Shown here piece after piece: positions 7,966-16,986 of a stretch of 35,834 nt of DNA. Under the pieces are notes generated by a model. It was not told where the DNA came from and searched no databases. It saw only the letters and a list, made by a program, of their open reading frames with translations. Source of the DNA: Parabacteroides sp. AM08-6 (GTDB lineage Bacteria > Bacteroidota > Bacteroidia > Bacteroidales > Tannerellaceae); contig NZ_QRMP01000034.1 of NCBI RefSeq assembly GCF_003473295.1, positions 1 to 35,834 of the forward strand. The letters run 5' to 3'. The stretch's first letter is position 1, and each line of letters starts with the position of its first letter. A program made the position numbers and the translations under genes.

Positions 7966-10314
7966 TTAGAATGGATAACCGACTGCAAAATGCCACGCGA
8001 AATTGTTCTTAAAATTAGGATGTAGAATAGCCCATCGTTTTGAACCGCTCTGTTGCGGATTGTAAGCTTTCATGCCAGTATCAAAACGTATCAGGAAGAA
8101 GTCGAAATCCAAACGAAGCCCTAAGCCGTAGGATGCTGCTATTTCTTTATAAAACCGGGAAAAGTCAAAGTTTCCGTTCGGACGTCTCTCATCTTTATGG
8201 AAAGTCCAAATATTACCGGCATCGACAAATGCTGCCATCTCAAATTTCCAGAATAGTTTTGTACGGTATTCCACACTTAAGTCCAAACGGATATCGCCTA
8301 CTTGGTCAGCAAACGATTGGACGGAATCGGCCGGCATACTACCCGGTCCTAAAGAACGGACCGACCAACCTCGTACGCTATTGGCCCCTCCCGAAAAGTA
8401 ACTGCGTTCGAAAGGGAGCATTTTCTTACCGTTTCCATACGGATACCCGACGCCTACCCCTACATGGAAAGCCAGTTTATTACGATTATCCAATACGATA
8501 CTTTTACTAAAATCAACATCGCCTTTTATAAACTGAGCATAGTTGATACCGAATAAATTATAACGGCCTTCACTATCTTTCTTTGCCCCGGTAATTTTTG
8601 AAAACGCATATAGGAGATTTCCAGCCATATCGAACGAAAGACGCAGGGAATGAGTATTCCGTAACCGGTTCTGCGGATTGTAATTATTAAAAGAATAGGT
8701 ATAGCCCGTCCCGACAATAAACTGGTCGGTGAAATTATAAAGTAAAGTGGATTCCGGCAACTTCTTTTTAAAGGTAGTATCGACTTTAGGCAAGTGCACA
8801 TAATCGACATCCAGCAATTTGAATACATGTCGTGCCTGCACATTATACCTCTCCTGCCAAATATAGTTCCATCCCCCGGATAAAATAGCCCGTCTAAACT
8901 CCGGACGTGTCTGTAAGCTATAGCTTAGTTTCAATTCTGTCGTCGCACGTATTTTCCGACGAAAACCATCGCTCAGAAAGGGGAAAACAAAACGGGGAAA
9001 CAAAACAGAAGCTTCTGCTCCGAACTCCCAAAAACTATTTCCTTCCGAATTGGACAAAGCTTCGTAAGCTCCTCGCACTTTGGCTGAAAAGACCTCCGAG
9101 CCCTTGAACAGATTACGATGCTGATAATTCAAACTGGATGCAAATCCAAAATCGCCCGCAGAGTTTGTCCCTTCCACATCCACGCCGAATCCCTGCAATT
9201 TTGCCGGAGAAGTCAGGATGGTACAGTTTAGTTTCATCGTATCATTCTCTTCTACCTCCGAAAAACGAATATTTACATTCCGTAAAGCCCGCAAGGTTGC
9301 AAAAGACGCATAAGTTTGTTCGACATTCCGTTCATTATACAAACGGCCGGGCACAATAAAGTTACTTCTACGCAATACATTAGGACGGATGCTTTTCCGG
9401 TTCTTGGTATATAAAATATTGACATCACCGATTTTTACCGTATCCTGAACAAACGGCTGCCCTTCATCCAACGTCAACGGGTCATAATCTGTCACGATTG
9501 ACACATCTTTGATGTAATAGCGGCGATGCGTCGTATCAATAACCGAACCATCCGGCTTTTGTAAACGATATGGCTTCAAAACCATATCTAAATCTACCTG
9601 ATGCCGATTAAAAGAACTATCGGCAACATAAGAAAGATAATCCCGGTTAAAAGCGTAATAGCCACGCCGGCGCAAAAGTGTTGTGAGACGTTGTCTCTCT
9701 TTATCCAAAATATCACGATCAAACAAGGCACTATCCTTAATCAGCGATGTATAATCGTCCGAATAAGTACGAAATGCCGAGGAAAAAACTGAACGATGAG
9801 GCGGTTTGATACGAGCGATACTATCGATTTTCGGATCGTCCAAATTCATGGAATAGTTACTTATCCGATAAGGTTGATTCGAAATTATCTCGTAGGTCAC
9901 CACCGCTTTTTTCCGCTTTGAAGTATCAATAGTCGCTATCACCTCAGCATTCGTATAACCTTTATTCACAAAGAAACGTTCCAGTTCATTGACAGATTGC
10001 TCCACCAATGTCGTGTCTAAAATAACCGGTGCTTCCCCCATGCGGCGCAACTGCTTGCTGAGCCATTTCTTTTCATTCCGCCCGGACCAGTCGTACACAT
10101 ACAACTGCCATTTCATCAAGCCAAAGGCCTTAAAATTAGGCTGTTGACGCAAATAAGGTTTTAAGTCCCCAGTTTTATAATTCTTATTATCTGATATAAT
10201 CTTGACATCGTCCAACAAATATTTGCCGTCGCCAACATATTTTGTCGAGCTACAAGAGACCAACAATTGCAGAAAACATATAAAACATAATATCCGGAGG
10301 ATTCCCTTCATCAT
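7966..10314 (-). CDS. tamL: TamL-type outer-membrane assembly lipoprotein (BamA/TamA superfamily)
   Basis: Omp85-superfamily protein of 782 residues. Signal peptide II with lipobox LVSC (C21) makes it a lipoprotein, the mark of the Bacteroidetes TamL subtype rather than plain TamA. POTRA-like repeats occupy about residues 25-360, including LSKQLRRMGEAPVILDTTLVEQS and a later one ending in LRALRNVNIRFSEVEEN. The C-terminal 16-strand barrel runs from about 385 to 782, includes the lid-loop motif YFSGGANSVRGWSVRSLGPGS (VRGW/VRGF type), and ends in Phe. TamL works with a TamB-like protein in envelope assembly; no tamB is in the window. The gene diverges from the SpoU methyltransferase across a 40-base palindromic intergenic segment. 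Confidence 0.9.
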   Translation of the reverse strand: MMKGILRILCFICFLQLLVSCSSTKYVGDGKYLLDDVKIISDNKNYKTGDLKPYLRQQPNFKAFGLMKWQLYVYDWSGRNEKKWLSKQLRRMGEAPVILDTTLVEQSVNELERFFVNKGYTNAEVIATIDTSKRKKAVVTYEIISNQPYRISNYSMNLDDPKIDSIARIKPPHRSVFSSAFRTYSDDYTSLIKDSALFDRDILDKERQRLTTLLRRRGYYAFNRDYLSYVADSSFNRHQVDLDMVLKPYRLQKPDGSVIDTTHRRYYIKDVSIVTDYDPLTLDEGQPFVQDTVKIGDVNILYTKNRKSIRPNVLRRSNFIVPGRLYNERNVEQTYASFATLRALRNVNIRFSEVEENDTMKLNCTILTSPAKLQGFGVDVEGTNSAGDFGFASSLNYQHRNLFKGSEVFSAKVRGAYEALSNSEGNSFWEFGAEASVLFPRFVFPFLSDGFRRKIRATTELKLSYSLQTRPEFRRAILSGGWNYIWQERYNVQARHVFKLLDVDYVHLPKVDTTFKKKLPESTLLYNFTDQFIVGTGYTYSFNNYNPQNRLRNTHSLRLSFDMAGNLLYAFSKITGAKKDSEGRYNLFGINYAQFIKGDVDFSKSIVLDNRNKLAFHVGVGVGYPYGNGKKMLPFERSYFSGGANSVRGWSVRSLGPGSMPADSVQSFADQVGDIRLDLSVEYRTKLFWKFEMAAFVDAGNIWTFHKDERRPNGNFDFSRFYKEIAASYGLGLRLDFDFFLIRFDTGMKAYNPQQSGSKRWAILHPNFKNNFAWHFAVGYPF

Positions 10315-10330
10315 TCAACCTTTTACGCAC

Positions 10331-10370
10331 GCAAATGTACAGGAATTTAAAGAATTTCCTGTACATTTGC
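10331..10370. promoter_or_regulatory. Palindromic divergent promoter region between tamL and the SpoU methyltransferase
   Basis: A perfect 15-bp inverted repeat, GCAAATGTACAGGAA at 10331-10345 and TTCCTGTACATTTGC at 10356-10370, is separated by 10 A/T-rich bases. Each arm carries a TACATTTG -7 element pointing outward: 10362-10369 on plus for the methyltransferase, 10332-10339 on minus for tamL. Neither has a clear TTG at the usual distance. Confidence 0.7.
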
Positions 10371-10388
10371 TTTGTAAAAAGAGTAAAG

Positions 10389-11156
10389 ATGCTGAGTAAG
10401 TCGAAAGTTAAGTACATACGTTCACTGGAATTGAAAAAATATCGTAATGAACAGAATGTTTTTGTAGCCGAAGGAAACAAACTCGTAGCCGACATGTTAC
10501 ATGCGTTCGAATGTGAATTACTTATTGCCAAACCATCATGGATGGCAACACAAGGGAATATTCCAGCCAAAGAACTGCTGGTTGATGAGGATGAAGACAT
10601 CCGGAAAGTCAGTTTTCTAAAGAATCCACAAGACGTTCTCGCTATATTCAAGCGTCCGGCATGGTTGCTTGATGAGGCTGACCCTTCTTCTTCCCTCCTT
10701 TTGGCCTTAGACGGCATACAAGATCCGGGAAACTTGGGTACAATTATCCGATTGGCCGACTGGTTCGGTATTGAGCACATTGTTTGTAGCTTGGATACAG
10801 CCGATGTTTTCGGACCTAAAACAGTCCAGGCAACCATGGGGGCACTAACTCATGTAAAAGTTCATTATACGGATTTACAAAAATATTTGGAAACGCAGGC
10901 TGCAAAAGGCATAGCTCTGTTCGGGACATTTCTGGACGGAGAGAATATGTATACCAAAGAATTATCGGCCAACGGTATTGTCGTAATGGGAAATGAAGGA
11001 AATGGTATCCGCCCGAAGATAAAAGAACTTATCAACCGGAAACTTTATATTCCCAGCTTTCCTCCCGAACGTGAAACTTCAGAGTCGCTTAATGTAGCCA
11101 TTGCTACTGCTATTATCTGTGCGGAATTCCGCCGCCGTCAAGGTAATCCCGCTTAA
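10389..11156 (+). CDS. TrmH/SpoU-family RNA 2'-O-methyltransferase
   Basis: SAM-dependent methyltransferase with the SPOUT trefoil knot, 255 residues from the preferred start. The N-terminal substrate-binding domain (SKVKYIRSLELKKYRNEQNVFVAEG) is followed by the three SpoU motifs: motif 1 GIQDPGNLGTIIRLADWFG, motif 2 VVMGNEGNGI, motif 3 IPSFPPERETSESLNVAIATAI. The target could be 23S rRNA 2'-O-ribose or a tRNA; sequence alone does not tell, so no symbol is given. A frame continues upstream to an ATG at 10335, but that lies inside the palindromic promoter; the ATG at 10389, 19 bases after TACATTTG, is preferred. Its 3' end overlaps the opposite-strand gene ending at 11079 by 78 bases. Confidence 0.92.
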   Translation: MLSKSKVKYIRSLELKKYRNEQNVFVAEGNKLVADMLHAFECELLIAKPSWMATQGNIPAKELLVDEDEDIRKVSFLKNPQDVLAIFKRPAWLLDEADPSSSLLLALDGIQDPGNLGTIIRLADWFGIEHIVCSLDTADVFGPKTVQATMGALTHVKVHYTDLQKYLETQAAKGIALFGTFLDGENMYTKELSANGIVVMGNEGNGIRPKIKELINRKLYIPSFPPERETSESLNVAIATAIICAEFRRRQGNPA

Positions 11157-11462
11157 AAGATACAAATCGACAAGCATACCGGAGGAAACGCCCTCCGAAA
11201 CGCCCAAATGTGCAAGCGTATCGGCTACGACTTCTATTCGGGAGAAATTCGGCTGCCATTTAAAAGAAATCTTATTTTCTCCCGGATGAAATATTTGTTT
11301 GTTTCGGACAACAGGAATTAAAATACCGCCATAAAATTCTGTCCCGGCAATCTCCCCTTCCAACGGATAAATACCCGACATTCTCCCCTGGACATCCAGC
11401 TCTATATAATGCATTCGATAGAATTGCCGGCAATACAAATAATGAGAAGCAACCCTGCGCAT
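11079..11462 (-). CDS. Conserved-looking hypothetical protein, last gene of the dksA-lspA operon
   Basis: I do not recognise a named family. The protein has 127 residues, no signal peptide and no membrane segment. The N-terminal half is rich in aromatic residues and Ile (SHYLYCRQFYRMHYIELD, then GEIAGTEFYGGILIPV) and looks like a soluble beta-rich fold. A GGAAAG stands four bases before the ATG, and the gene starts 24 bases after the DUF4296 lipoprotein stop codon, so it is probably translated from the same transcript. The last 26 codons (11079-11156) run antisense through the 3' end of the SpoU gene, in convergent orientation. The good ribosome site and operon position favour a real gene; the alternative is a shadow frame. 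Confidence 0.68.
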   Translation of the reverse strand: MRRVASHYLYCRQFYRMHYIELDVQGRMSGIYPLEGEIAGTEFYGGILIPVVRNKQIFHPGENKISFKWQPNFSRIEVVADTLAHLGVSEGVSSGMLVDLYLLSGITLTAAEFRTDNSSSNGYIKRL

Positions 11463-11486
11463 AATCTTTCCGGAAAAATAGTTGTG

Positions 11487-12269
11487 TTATTTAATGCTAT
11501 CTTTTTTAATAGCATCAAGCCTTCCGTAATTGTACTTCATCAGGTTGATACTATCCAAATAAACTTTGTAATAAGAGGTGTCTGCATTATTCATAAAGAT
11601 ATGGCCGTAAACACGTTTTACTTGTTTTGTCGGTACACTCTTCAGTATCATTTCATAATAACCGTCGTGTTGTATCTTATCATTAACTGTGACAATCGTA
11701 TCTCCTTGATCCACACTTAAACGAAGTTCCGGTTTATAAGGCATTGATTTATCAACACCCCAGACAGTCATTCCTAACACGAAAGAACTGCCAGACGAAT
11801 AATTGACCTCAGGTTTGATATCAAAAACGACACCATTAAACAAAGACTTCGGGGTCAGGGTCAGATAAGTACGCCGAGGCCAGATATCAACAGAATCCTG
11901 TTTGGTCGTTGGAGCTGCCGCGGCCTGCACATCGCCTAAATCCTTTTGTAGTTTTGCCAGTTCTGCCATTACACGGTCACAGACTTTCATATAAATATCC
12001 AGATGCCCACCATACCATACCAAAGATGTATCATATTCAGCCTGAGTTATTTTATGTTTGCGAAAAATAGACTGATATAAAGCCTCTTTATAGGTATCAT
12101 CCGGAAACGCTTTATTATCGATTTCCACCATTGCTTCGGCCAACTGCATATCAAGCTGTACTGCCTGCATTTTTTTTTCTGAAAGAATACCATCAGGCAC
12201 CTTACTACAAGCAATCAGCAACGCTCCGACCAAGAGAACAACACCATATCTATGCAGTTTATTCCGCAT
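11487..12269 (-). CDS. DUF4296 lipoprotein
   Basis: Secreted lipoprotein of 260 residues: lipobox LIAC (C21), then CSKVPDGILSEKKM, the start of the DUF4296 domain (about residues 22-105, helical, with AEAMVEIDNKAF and FRKHKITQAEYDTSLVWY). A central Ala/Gln linker (about 110-125) leads to a C-terminal beta-rich region of about 130 residues. Function unknown; the family is a common neighbour of lspA in Bacteroidetes, as here (lspA stop 7 bases before this start). Its own maturation needs the peptidase encoded next to it. Confidence 0.88.
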   Translation of the reverse strand: MRNKLHRYGVVLLVGALLIACSKVPDGILSEKKMQAVQLDMQLAEAMVEIDNKAFPDDTYKEALYQSIFRKHKITQAEYDTSLVWYGGHLDIYMKVCDRVMAELAKLQKDLGDVQAAAAPTTKQDSVDIWPRRTYLTLTPKSLFNGVVFDIKPEVNYSSGSSFVLGMTVWGVDKSMPYKPELRLSVDQGDTIVTVNDKIQHDGYYEMILKSVPTKQVKRVYGHIFMNNADTSYYKVYLDSINLMKYNYGRLDAIKKDSIK

Positions 12270-12276
12270 GTATTTT

Positions 12277-12891
12277 TTATTTTTCTTTTGAAAGACTCGA
12301 CGATAATGTCCGGCGATAAAATATCAGTAACAAAAAGACTCCTACACAAATGGCAGAGTCTGCTAAATTAAAAATCGGACGGAAAAACACAAATTCTTCA
12401 CCACCCCAGATTGGAACCCAATCCGGTAAATCCGTTTGTATTAATGGAAAATAAAACATATCGACCACTTTTCCATGCAACCACCCGGCATACCCACCTC
12501 CTTCAGGCATAAATGAAGCAATCTGTCCAAAACTATGGTCGAATATTACACCATAAAACACAGAATCGATTATATTCCCTATTGCCCCGGCAAATATAAG
12601 CGATACACAGGCTATAAAGCCTAAACTGTAATTCTGTTTTACCAGTTTATACAAATAATAACCGATAAATCCAACTGCAATAATGCGGAAAACAGATAAA
12701 AAAAGCTTTCCTATCACCTCTATACCGAAGGCCATTCCCGGATTTTCCGTGAAGTATAGATAAAACCAAGGAGTAATTTCTATACTCTCATGCAATTGCA
12801 TGTGCGTTTTAATCCATATTTTCAGAGCTTGGTCAAGAATAAGGAGCAGCATTACAATCAACACTGCTCCCCAACCTTTGGAATATTTCAT
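12277..12891 (-). CDS. lspA: Lipoprotein signal peptidase (signal peptidase II)
   Basis: Inner-membrane aspartyl protease that cuts prolipoproteins before the lipidated Cys. At 204 residues it is longer than the 160-170 of proteobacterial LspA. Four membrane helices are visible. The catalytic pair is D144 in GKVVDMFYFP and D178 in FNLADSAI; the upstream GNIIDS (D109) is also conserved. The extra length is mostly a loop of about 25 residues (FDHSFGQIASFMPEGGG onward) between the GNIID and VVDMF motifs, plus an extension before FNLAD. Start abuts the stop of the DksA-like gene, so translation may be coupled. Several substrates (GH92, TamL, DUF4296, NigD-like) are in this window. Confidence 0.95.
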   Translation of the reverse strand: MKYSKGWGAVLIVMLLLILDQALKIWIKTHMQLHESIEITPWFYLYFTENPGMAFGIEVIGKLFLSVFRIIAVGFIGYYLYKLVKQNYSLGFIACVSLIFAGAIGNIIDSVFYGVIFDHSFGQIASFMPEGGGYAGWLHGKVVDMFYFPLIQTDLPDWVPIWGGEEFVFFRPIFNLADSAICVGVFLLLIFYRRTLSSSLSKEK

Positions 12892-13272
12892 CTACTTGGC
12901 ACCTCCTTGTTTAGCTTCGATACTCAAAGTGGCATGAGGCACTGCACGTAATCTCTCTTTCGGAATCAGTTTTCCTGTTTCACGACAAATACCGTACGTT
13001 TTATTTTCGATACGGATTAACGCAGCCTGCAAATTCTGGATAAACTTCATCTGTCGCTGTGCCAGACGGCCAGCTTCTTCCTTGGATAAAGTGGCCGCTC
13101 CCTCTTCCAGCACTTTGAATGTAGGAGAAGTGTCGGCAACATCATTACCATCCGAATTTGTCACACCGGATCTCAGCAAATCATAATCTTTTTTAGCCTT
13201 GTCCAGTTTTTCTAATATTATGGCACGGAACTCCTCGAGTTCAGCATCCGAATATCTCGTTTTTTCAGCCAT
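12892..13272 (-). CDS. TraR/DksA-family regulator with degenerate zinc finger
   Basis: RNA polymerase secondary-channel regulator family, 126 residues. The N-terminal half is a coiled coil with a tip motif NDVADTS (D44, D47) in place of the DPVDRA of E. coli DksA, so both acidic residues are kept. The C-terminal zinc-finger fold is recognisable in YGICRETGKLIPKERLRAVPHATLSIEAK, but only the first of four zinc cysteines (C96) remains; the others are T, S and A. Non-zinc variants of this kind are common in Bacteroidetes. First gene of an operon with lspA, the DUF4296 gene and the 127-residue protein. Confidence 0.9.
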   Translation of the reverse strand: MAEKTRYSDAELEEFRAIILEKLDKAKKDYDLLRSGVTNSDGNDVADTSPTFKVLEEGAATLSKEEAGRLAQRQMKFIQNLQAALIRIENKTYGICRETGKLIPKERLRAVPHATLSIEAKQGGAK

Positions 13273-13329
13273 GGTTCATTAATTTTAGGTTCTACAATTC
13301 ATAATATATTCAATGCTTCTGTAGCAGTT

Positions 13330-13359
13330 CAAATATACAACAATATTTATATGCAACAA
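13330..13359 (-). promoter_or_regulatory. Predicted promoter of the dksA-like/lspA operon
   Basis: Minus-strand TTG (13357-13359), 19 bases, TATATTTG (13330-13337), 57 bases before the start codon. Confidence 0.6.
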
Positions 13360-13387
13360 GGAGCTCTCTCTTTTTTTAATTAAAAAA

Positions 13388-16300
13388 TCATACTTTCTCT
13401 ATCCGAACGGATAATTTAAAGTCCTCGAAGTCCAATTCGGTAGCATCGCTAATGACATCCGTAATTTCCACCGATACGGCCAATACCTGATTGGCAATAT
13501 AAGTATTATAATCTTTAATCGCCTCATCCATTTCATTGGTAGAAAGGATGGTTACCGATATTTTATCCGTGATATCATATCCGTTGCTCTTACGCAAGTT
13601 CTGGATACGGTTTACCAATTCCCGCGCCAGACCTTCTTTACGAAGTTCTTCTGTTACTGTAATATCCAAAGCCACAGTCAAACGACCTTCATTTGCGACC
13701 AACCAGCCAGGTATGTCTTCGGATATAATTTCAACATCAGCACGTTCTATTACAGCGTTCTGTCCATCTACATATAAAGTAAATGTCCCGGCCTTCTCAA
13801 ATACATTGATTTCATCCTGACTCATAGCCTGAATAGCTGCTGCAAGCGGCTTCATTATTTTACCGTAACGCGGACCCAATTTCTTAAAATCCGGTTTGAT
13901 TTTCTTAACCAATATGCCGGCTGTATTATCGACAAACCTCAATTCCTTCACATTCACTTCATTCAGTATCAAAGCTTTAACAGCCTCGATACCGTCCTGT
14001 TGGTGGGCATCCACAACCGGAACCATAATCGTTTGCAACGGCTGGCGAACTTTGATATTCACTTTACGGCGCAAAGCCAATACCATGGAGGAAACATCCT
14101 GTGCCATCTGCATGCGTTCTTCCAGATTTTTATCAATCAGGGATTCATTGCAAACCGGGAAATCCGACAGATGAACAGACTCCACTTTTTCACGCCCGGT
14201 TACGGCAATCAAGTCCAAGAACAACTGGTCTGCATAGAACGGAGCTATCGGCGCCATCAGTTTTGCTACAGTTTCCAAACAAGTGTACAAAGTCTGATAA
14301 GCGGACAACTTATCAGTCGTCATACCACCTCCCCAAAAACGACGACGGTTCAAACGCACATACCAGTTACTCAAGTTATCGTTTACGAAATCGGAAATAG
14401 CACGTCCGGCACGAGTAGGTTCGTATGAATCCAGATAACCGTCCACATTTTTCACCAATGAATTCAGCAAAGATAAAATCCAACGGTCGATTTCAGGACG
14501 TTCTTCCCATGCTACATCCGGTTCGGAATAATCGAAACTGTCCACATTGGCATATAATGCGAAGAATGAATAAGTATTGTATAATGTACCGAAGAATTTA
14601 CGACGAACTTCTTCAATGCCGTCTATATCAAATTTAATGTTATCCCATGGAGAAGCATTTGTAATCATATACCAACGCAAAGGGTCGGAACCATGCTGTT
14701 CGATTGTAGCAAATGGGTCAACAGCATTGCCGAGGCGTTTGGACATCTTATTTCCATTCTTATCCAAGACCAGACCGTTTGATACTACAGCCTTATAAGC
14801 CACACTATCAAACACCATGGTTGCCAAAGCGTGCAAAGTAAAAAACCATCCACGCGTCTGGTCTACACCCTCGGCAATAAAGTCAGCCGGATATACCTTA
14901 CGTTCGTCAAACACATCCTTATTTTCAAACGGATAATGTATCTGCGCATAAGGCATGGCTCCCGAATCAAACCAAACATCAATCAGGTCTGTTTCACGTT
15001 TCATGGGCTTACCACTGTCTGAAACCAGGATAACTTCGTCTACATAAGGACGATGCAAATCTATCTTTTCGTAATTTCCTTTTGTATATTCGCCACATTG
15101 GAACTTACGTTCTTTATACGGATTAGATTCCATGAATCCGGCTTCAACAGCTTTCTCTATTTCATTATACAGTTCTTCTACCGAACCGATACATTTTTCC
15201 TCGTTTCCGTCTTCCGTACGCCAGATAGGTAACGGTGTTCCCCAATAACGACTACGACTCAAGTTCCAATCCTGTAGATTTTCCAACCATTTACCAAAAC
15301 GGCCTGTTCCGGTACTCTGCGGCTTCCAATTGATTGTATTGTTGAGTTCAATCATCCGGTCACGACAAGCAGTAGTCCGGATGAACCAGCTATCCAACGG
15401 ATAATACAAAACCGGTTTGTCGGTACGCCAGCAGTGCGGATAATTATGTACATGCTTTTCGATACGGAACACACGGTTTTGTGCTTTCAGCATCATACAG
15501 ATTTCCACATCGAGCGTTTCGTCTTTATCTGTTTTTGTCGCATCATAAGCATTCTTTACGAACTTACCCTGCCACGGGTCATAATCTGCCGCATTCATAC
15601 TTGTCTGTACGAATTCCGGCTCCAAATCTTCCAGCAAATAAAATTTGCCAGTCATATCAACCATCGGACGACGATTTCCATCTTTATCGACCATCATCAA
15701 CGGAGGAATACCACTAACTTTTGCAACCCGGTCGTCATCTGCACCAAAAGTCGGAGCAATATGGACAATACCAGTACCATCTTCAACCGTCACATAATCC
15801 CCTGTAATCACACGAAAAGCTCCCTCTCCCGGGTTCACCCACGGAATCAATTGCTCATAATGCATACCGGCCAATTCCGGTCCTTTCCACTCGCCAACAA
15901 CTTTAAACGGGACCAATTTATCGCCCGGCTTATAATCAGACAAAGTCAGTTCCGTTGCTTTCGGATTAAAATATACATTCAATAAATCTTTTGCCAACAC
16001 AGCTGTCATCGGCATTCCCGTGTAGGGATTATAGGTCTGGACAGCCACATACGTAATATTCGGACCTACGCAAAGAGCCGTATTCGAAGGCAATGTCCAA
16101 GGAGTAGTTGTCCACGCTAAAAAGAACGGTTCGCCGAACTCGTTCATTTCCGGTTTCGGGTCGAGAATACGGAATTGTGCCGTACATGTCGTATCCTTCA
16201 CATCCCTATAGCAACCCGGTTGATTCAGTTCATGAGAACTCAATCCGGTTCCGGCGGCAGGTGAATAGGGTTGGATAGTGTAACCTTTATACAACAGCCC

Positions 16301-16813
16301 CTTCTTATACAATTCTTTCAGCAGATACCAAAGAGTTTCGATATAACGGTTATCGTAAGTGATATACGGGTTCTCCATATCCACCCAATATCCCATTTTC
16401 TGCGTGAGGTCTTCCCATTCCTTGGTAAACTTCATCACATCTTTCCGGCAAGCAGCGTTATAATCTGCCACGGAAATCTTTTTACCGATATCTTCTTTCG
16501 TAATACCAAGAGATTTTTCCACGCCCAGCTCAACAGGCAGTCCGTGCGTATCCCATCCGGCCTTACGGTTGACCAGATACCCTTTCATCGTTTTATAACG
16601 ACAGAAAATATCCTTAATCGAACGAGCTATAACATGGTGAATACCAGGCATACCATTTGCTGAAGGAGGACCTTCATAAAACACAAACGAGGGATGTCCT
16701 TCTCTGATTTCCAGACTCTTATGGAAGATGTCGCCATCCTGCCATTTTTTCAGCACCTCTTTATTTACGTTCGACAAGTCAAACTTGGAGTATTCGGCAA
16801 ATTTCTTACTCAT
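13388..16813 (-). CDS. ileS: Isoleucyl-tRNA synthetase, type 2, with GIHH active-site signature
   Basis: Charges tRNA-Ile; class I synthetase of 1141 residues. The length, the KMSKR form of the second signature (K689-R693) and the lack of the C-terminal zinc-finger typical of the ~940-residue type 1 enzymes make it a type 2 (eukaryote-like) IleRS. The editing domain lies at about 190-420 and the anticodon-binding and C-terminal domains after about 710. The first signature, expected as HxGH, reads G57-I58-H59-H60 (context PPSANGMPGIHHVIAR); I confirmed this from the bases near 16665. Type 2 enzymes are poorly inhibited by mupirocin, and a GxHH swap has been tied to still higher resistance. Single gene, own promoter, no T-box visible. 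Confidence 0.97.
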   Translation of the reverse strand: MSKKFAEYSKFDLSNVNKEVLKKWQDGDIFHKSLEIREGHPSFVFYEGPPSANGMPGIHHVIARSIKDIFCRYKTMKGYLVNRKAGWDTHGLPVELGVEKSLGITKEDIGKKISVADYNAACRKDVMKFTKEWEDLTQKMGYWVDMENPYITYDNRYIETLWYLLKELYKKGLLYKGYTIQPYSPAAGTGLSSHELNQPGCYRDVKDTTCTAQFRILDPKPEMNEFGEPFFLAWTTTPWTLPSNTALCVGPNITYVAVQTYNPYTGMPMTAVLAKDLLNVYFNPKATELTLSDYKPGDKLVPFKVVGEWKGPELAGMHYEQLIPWVNPGEGAFRVITGDYVTVEDGTGIVHIAPTFGADDDRVAKVSGIPPLMMVDKDGNRRPMVDMTGKFYLLEDLEPEFVQTSMNAADYDPWQGKFVKNAYDATKTDKDETLDVEICMMLKAQNRVFRIEKHVHNYPHCWRTDKPVLYYPLDSWFIRTTACRDRMIELNNTINWKPQSTGTGRFGKWLENLQDWNLSRSRYWGTPLPIWRTEDGNEEKCIGSVEELYNEIEKAVEAGFMESNPYKERKFQCGEYTKGNYEKIDLHRPYVDEVILVSDSGKPMKRETDLIDVWFDSGAMPYAQIHYPFENKDVFDERKVYPADFIAEGVDQTRGWFFTLHALATMVFDSVAYKAVVSNGLVLDKNGNKMSKRLGNAVDPFATIEQHGSDPLRWYMITNASPWDNIKFDIDGIEEVRRKFFGTLYNTYSFFALYANVDSFDYSEPDVAWEERPEIDRWILSLLNSLVKNVDGYLDSYEPTRAGRAISDFVNDNLSNWYVRLNRRRFWGGGMTTDKLSAYQTLYTCLETVAKLMAPIAPFYADQLFLDLIAVTGREKVESVHLSDFPVCNESLIDKNLEERMQMAQDVSSMVLALRRKVNIKVRQPLQTIMVPVVDAHQQDGIEAVKALILNEVNVKELRFVDNTAGILVKKIKPDFKKLGPRYGKIMKPLAAAIQAMSQDEINVFEKAGTFTLYVDGQNAVIERADVEIISEDIPGWLVANEGRLTVALDITVTEELRKEGLARELVNRIQNLRKSNGYDITDKISVTILSTNEMDEAIKDYNTYIANQVLAVSVEITDVISDATELDFEDFKLSVRIEKV

Positions 16814-16848
16814 ATCGCGTTACTTTTATCTTTCTTCTAAAAATGCCG

Positions 16849-16878
16849 CAAAGTTAGTGATTTAATTCGGAATAGCAA
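16849..16878 (-). promoter_or_regulatory. Predicted promoter of ileS
   Basis: Minus-strand TTG (16876-16878, in TATTG), 19 bases, TAACTTTG (16849-16856), 35 bases before the ileS ATG. The leader is too short for a T-box or leader-peptide attenuator. Confidence 0.6.
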
Positions 16879-16986
16879 TAAAGAATTTAATGGAGGAAAG
16901 ATAGCTTTGGTTAGGACTCGCTTACAAACCGTTATTCCCGCAAAGGCTTAATTTATCTACAAAAAATACAAAGTTTACCGGATAAA

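Noticed and set aside
10335..10388. Upstream start for the SpoU methyltransferase
   Set aside because: The added 18 residues would be encoded by the palindromic promoter itself; the conserved domain begins at the later ATG.
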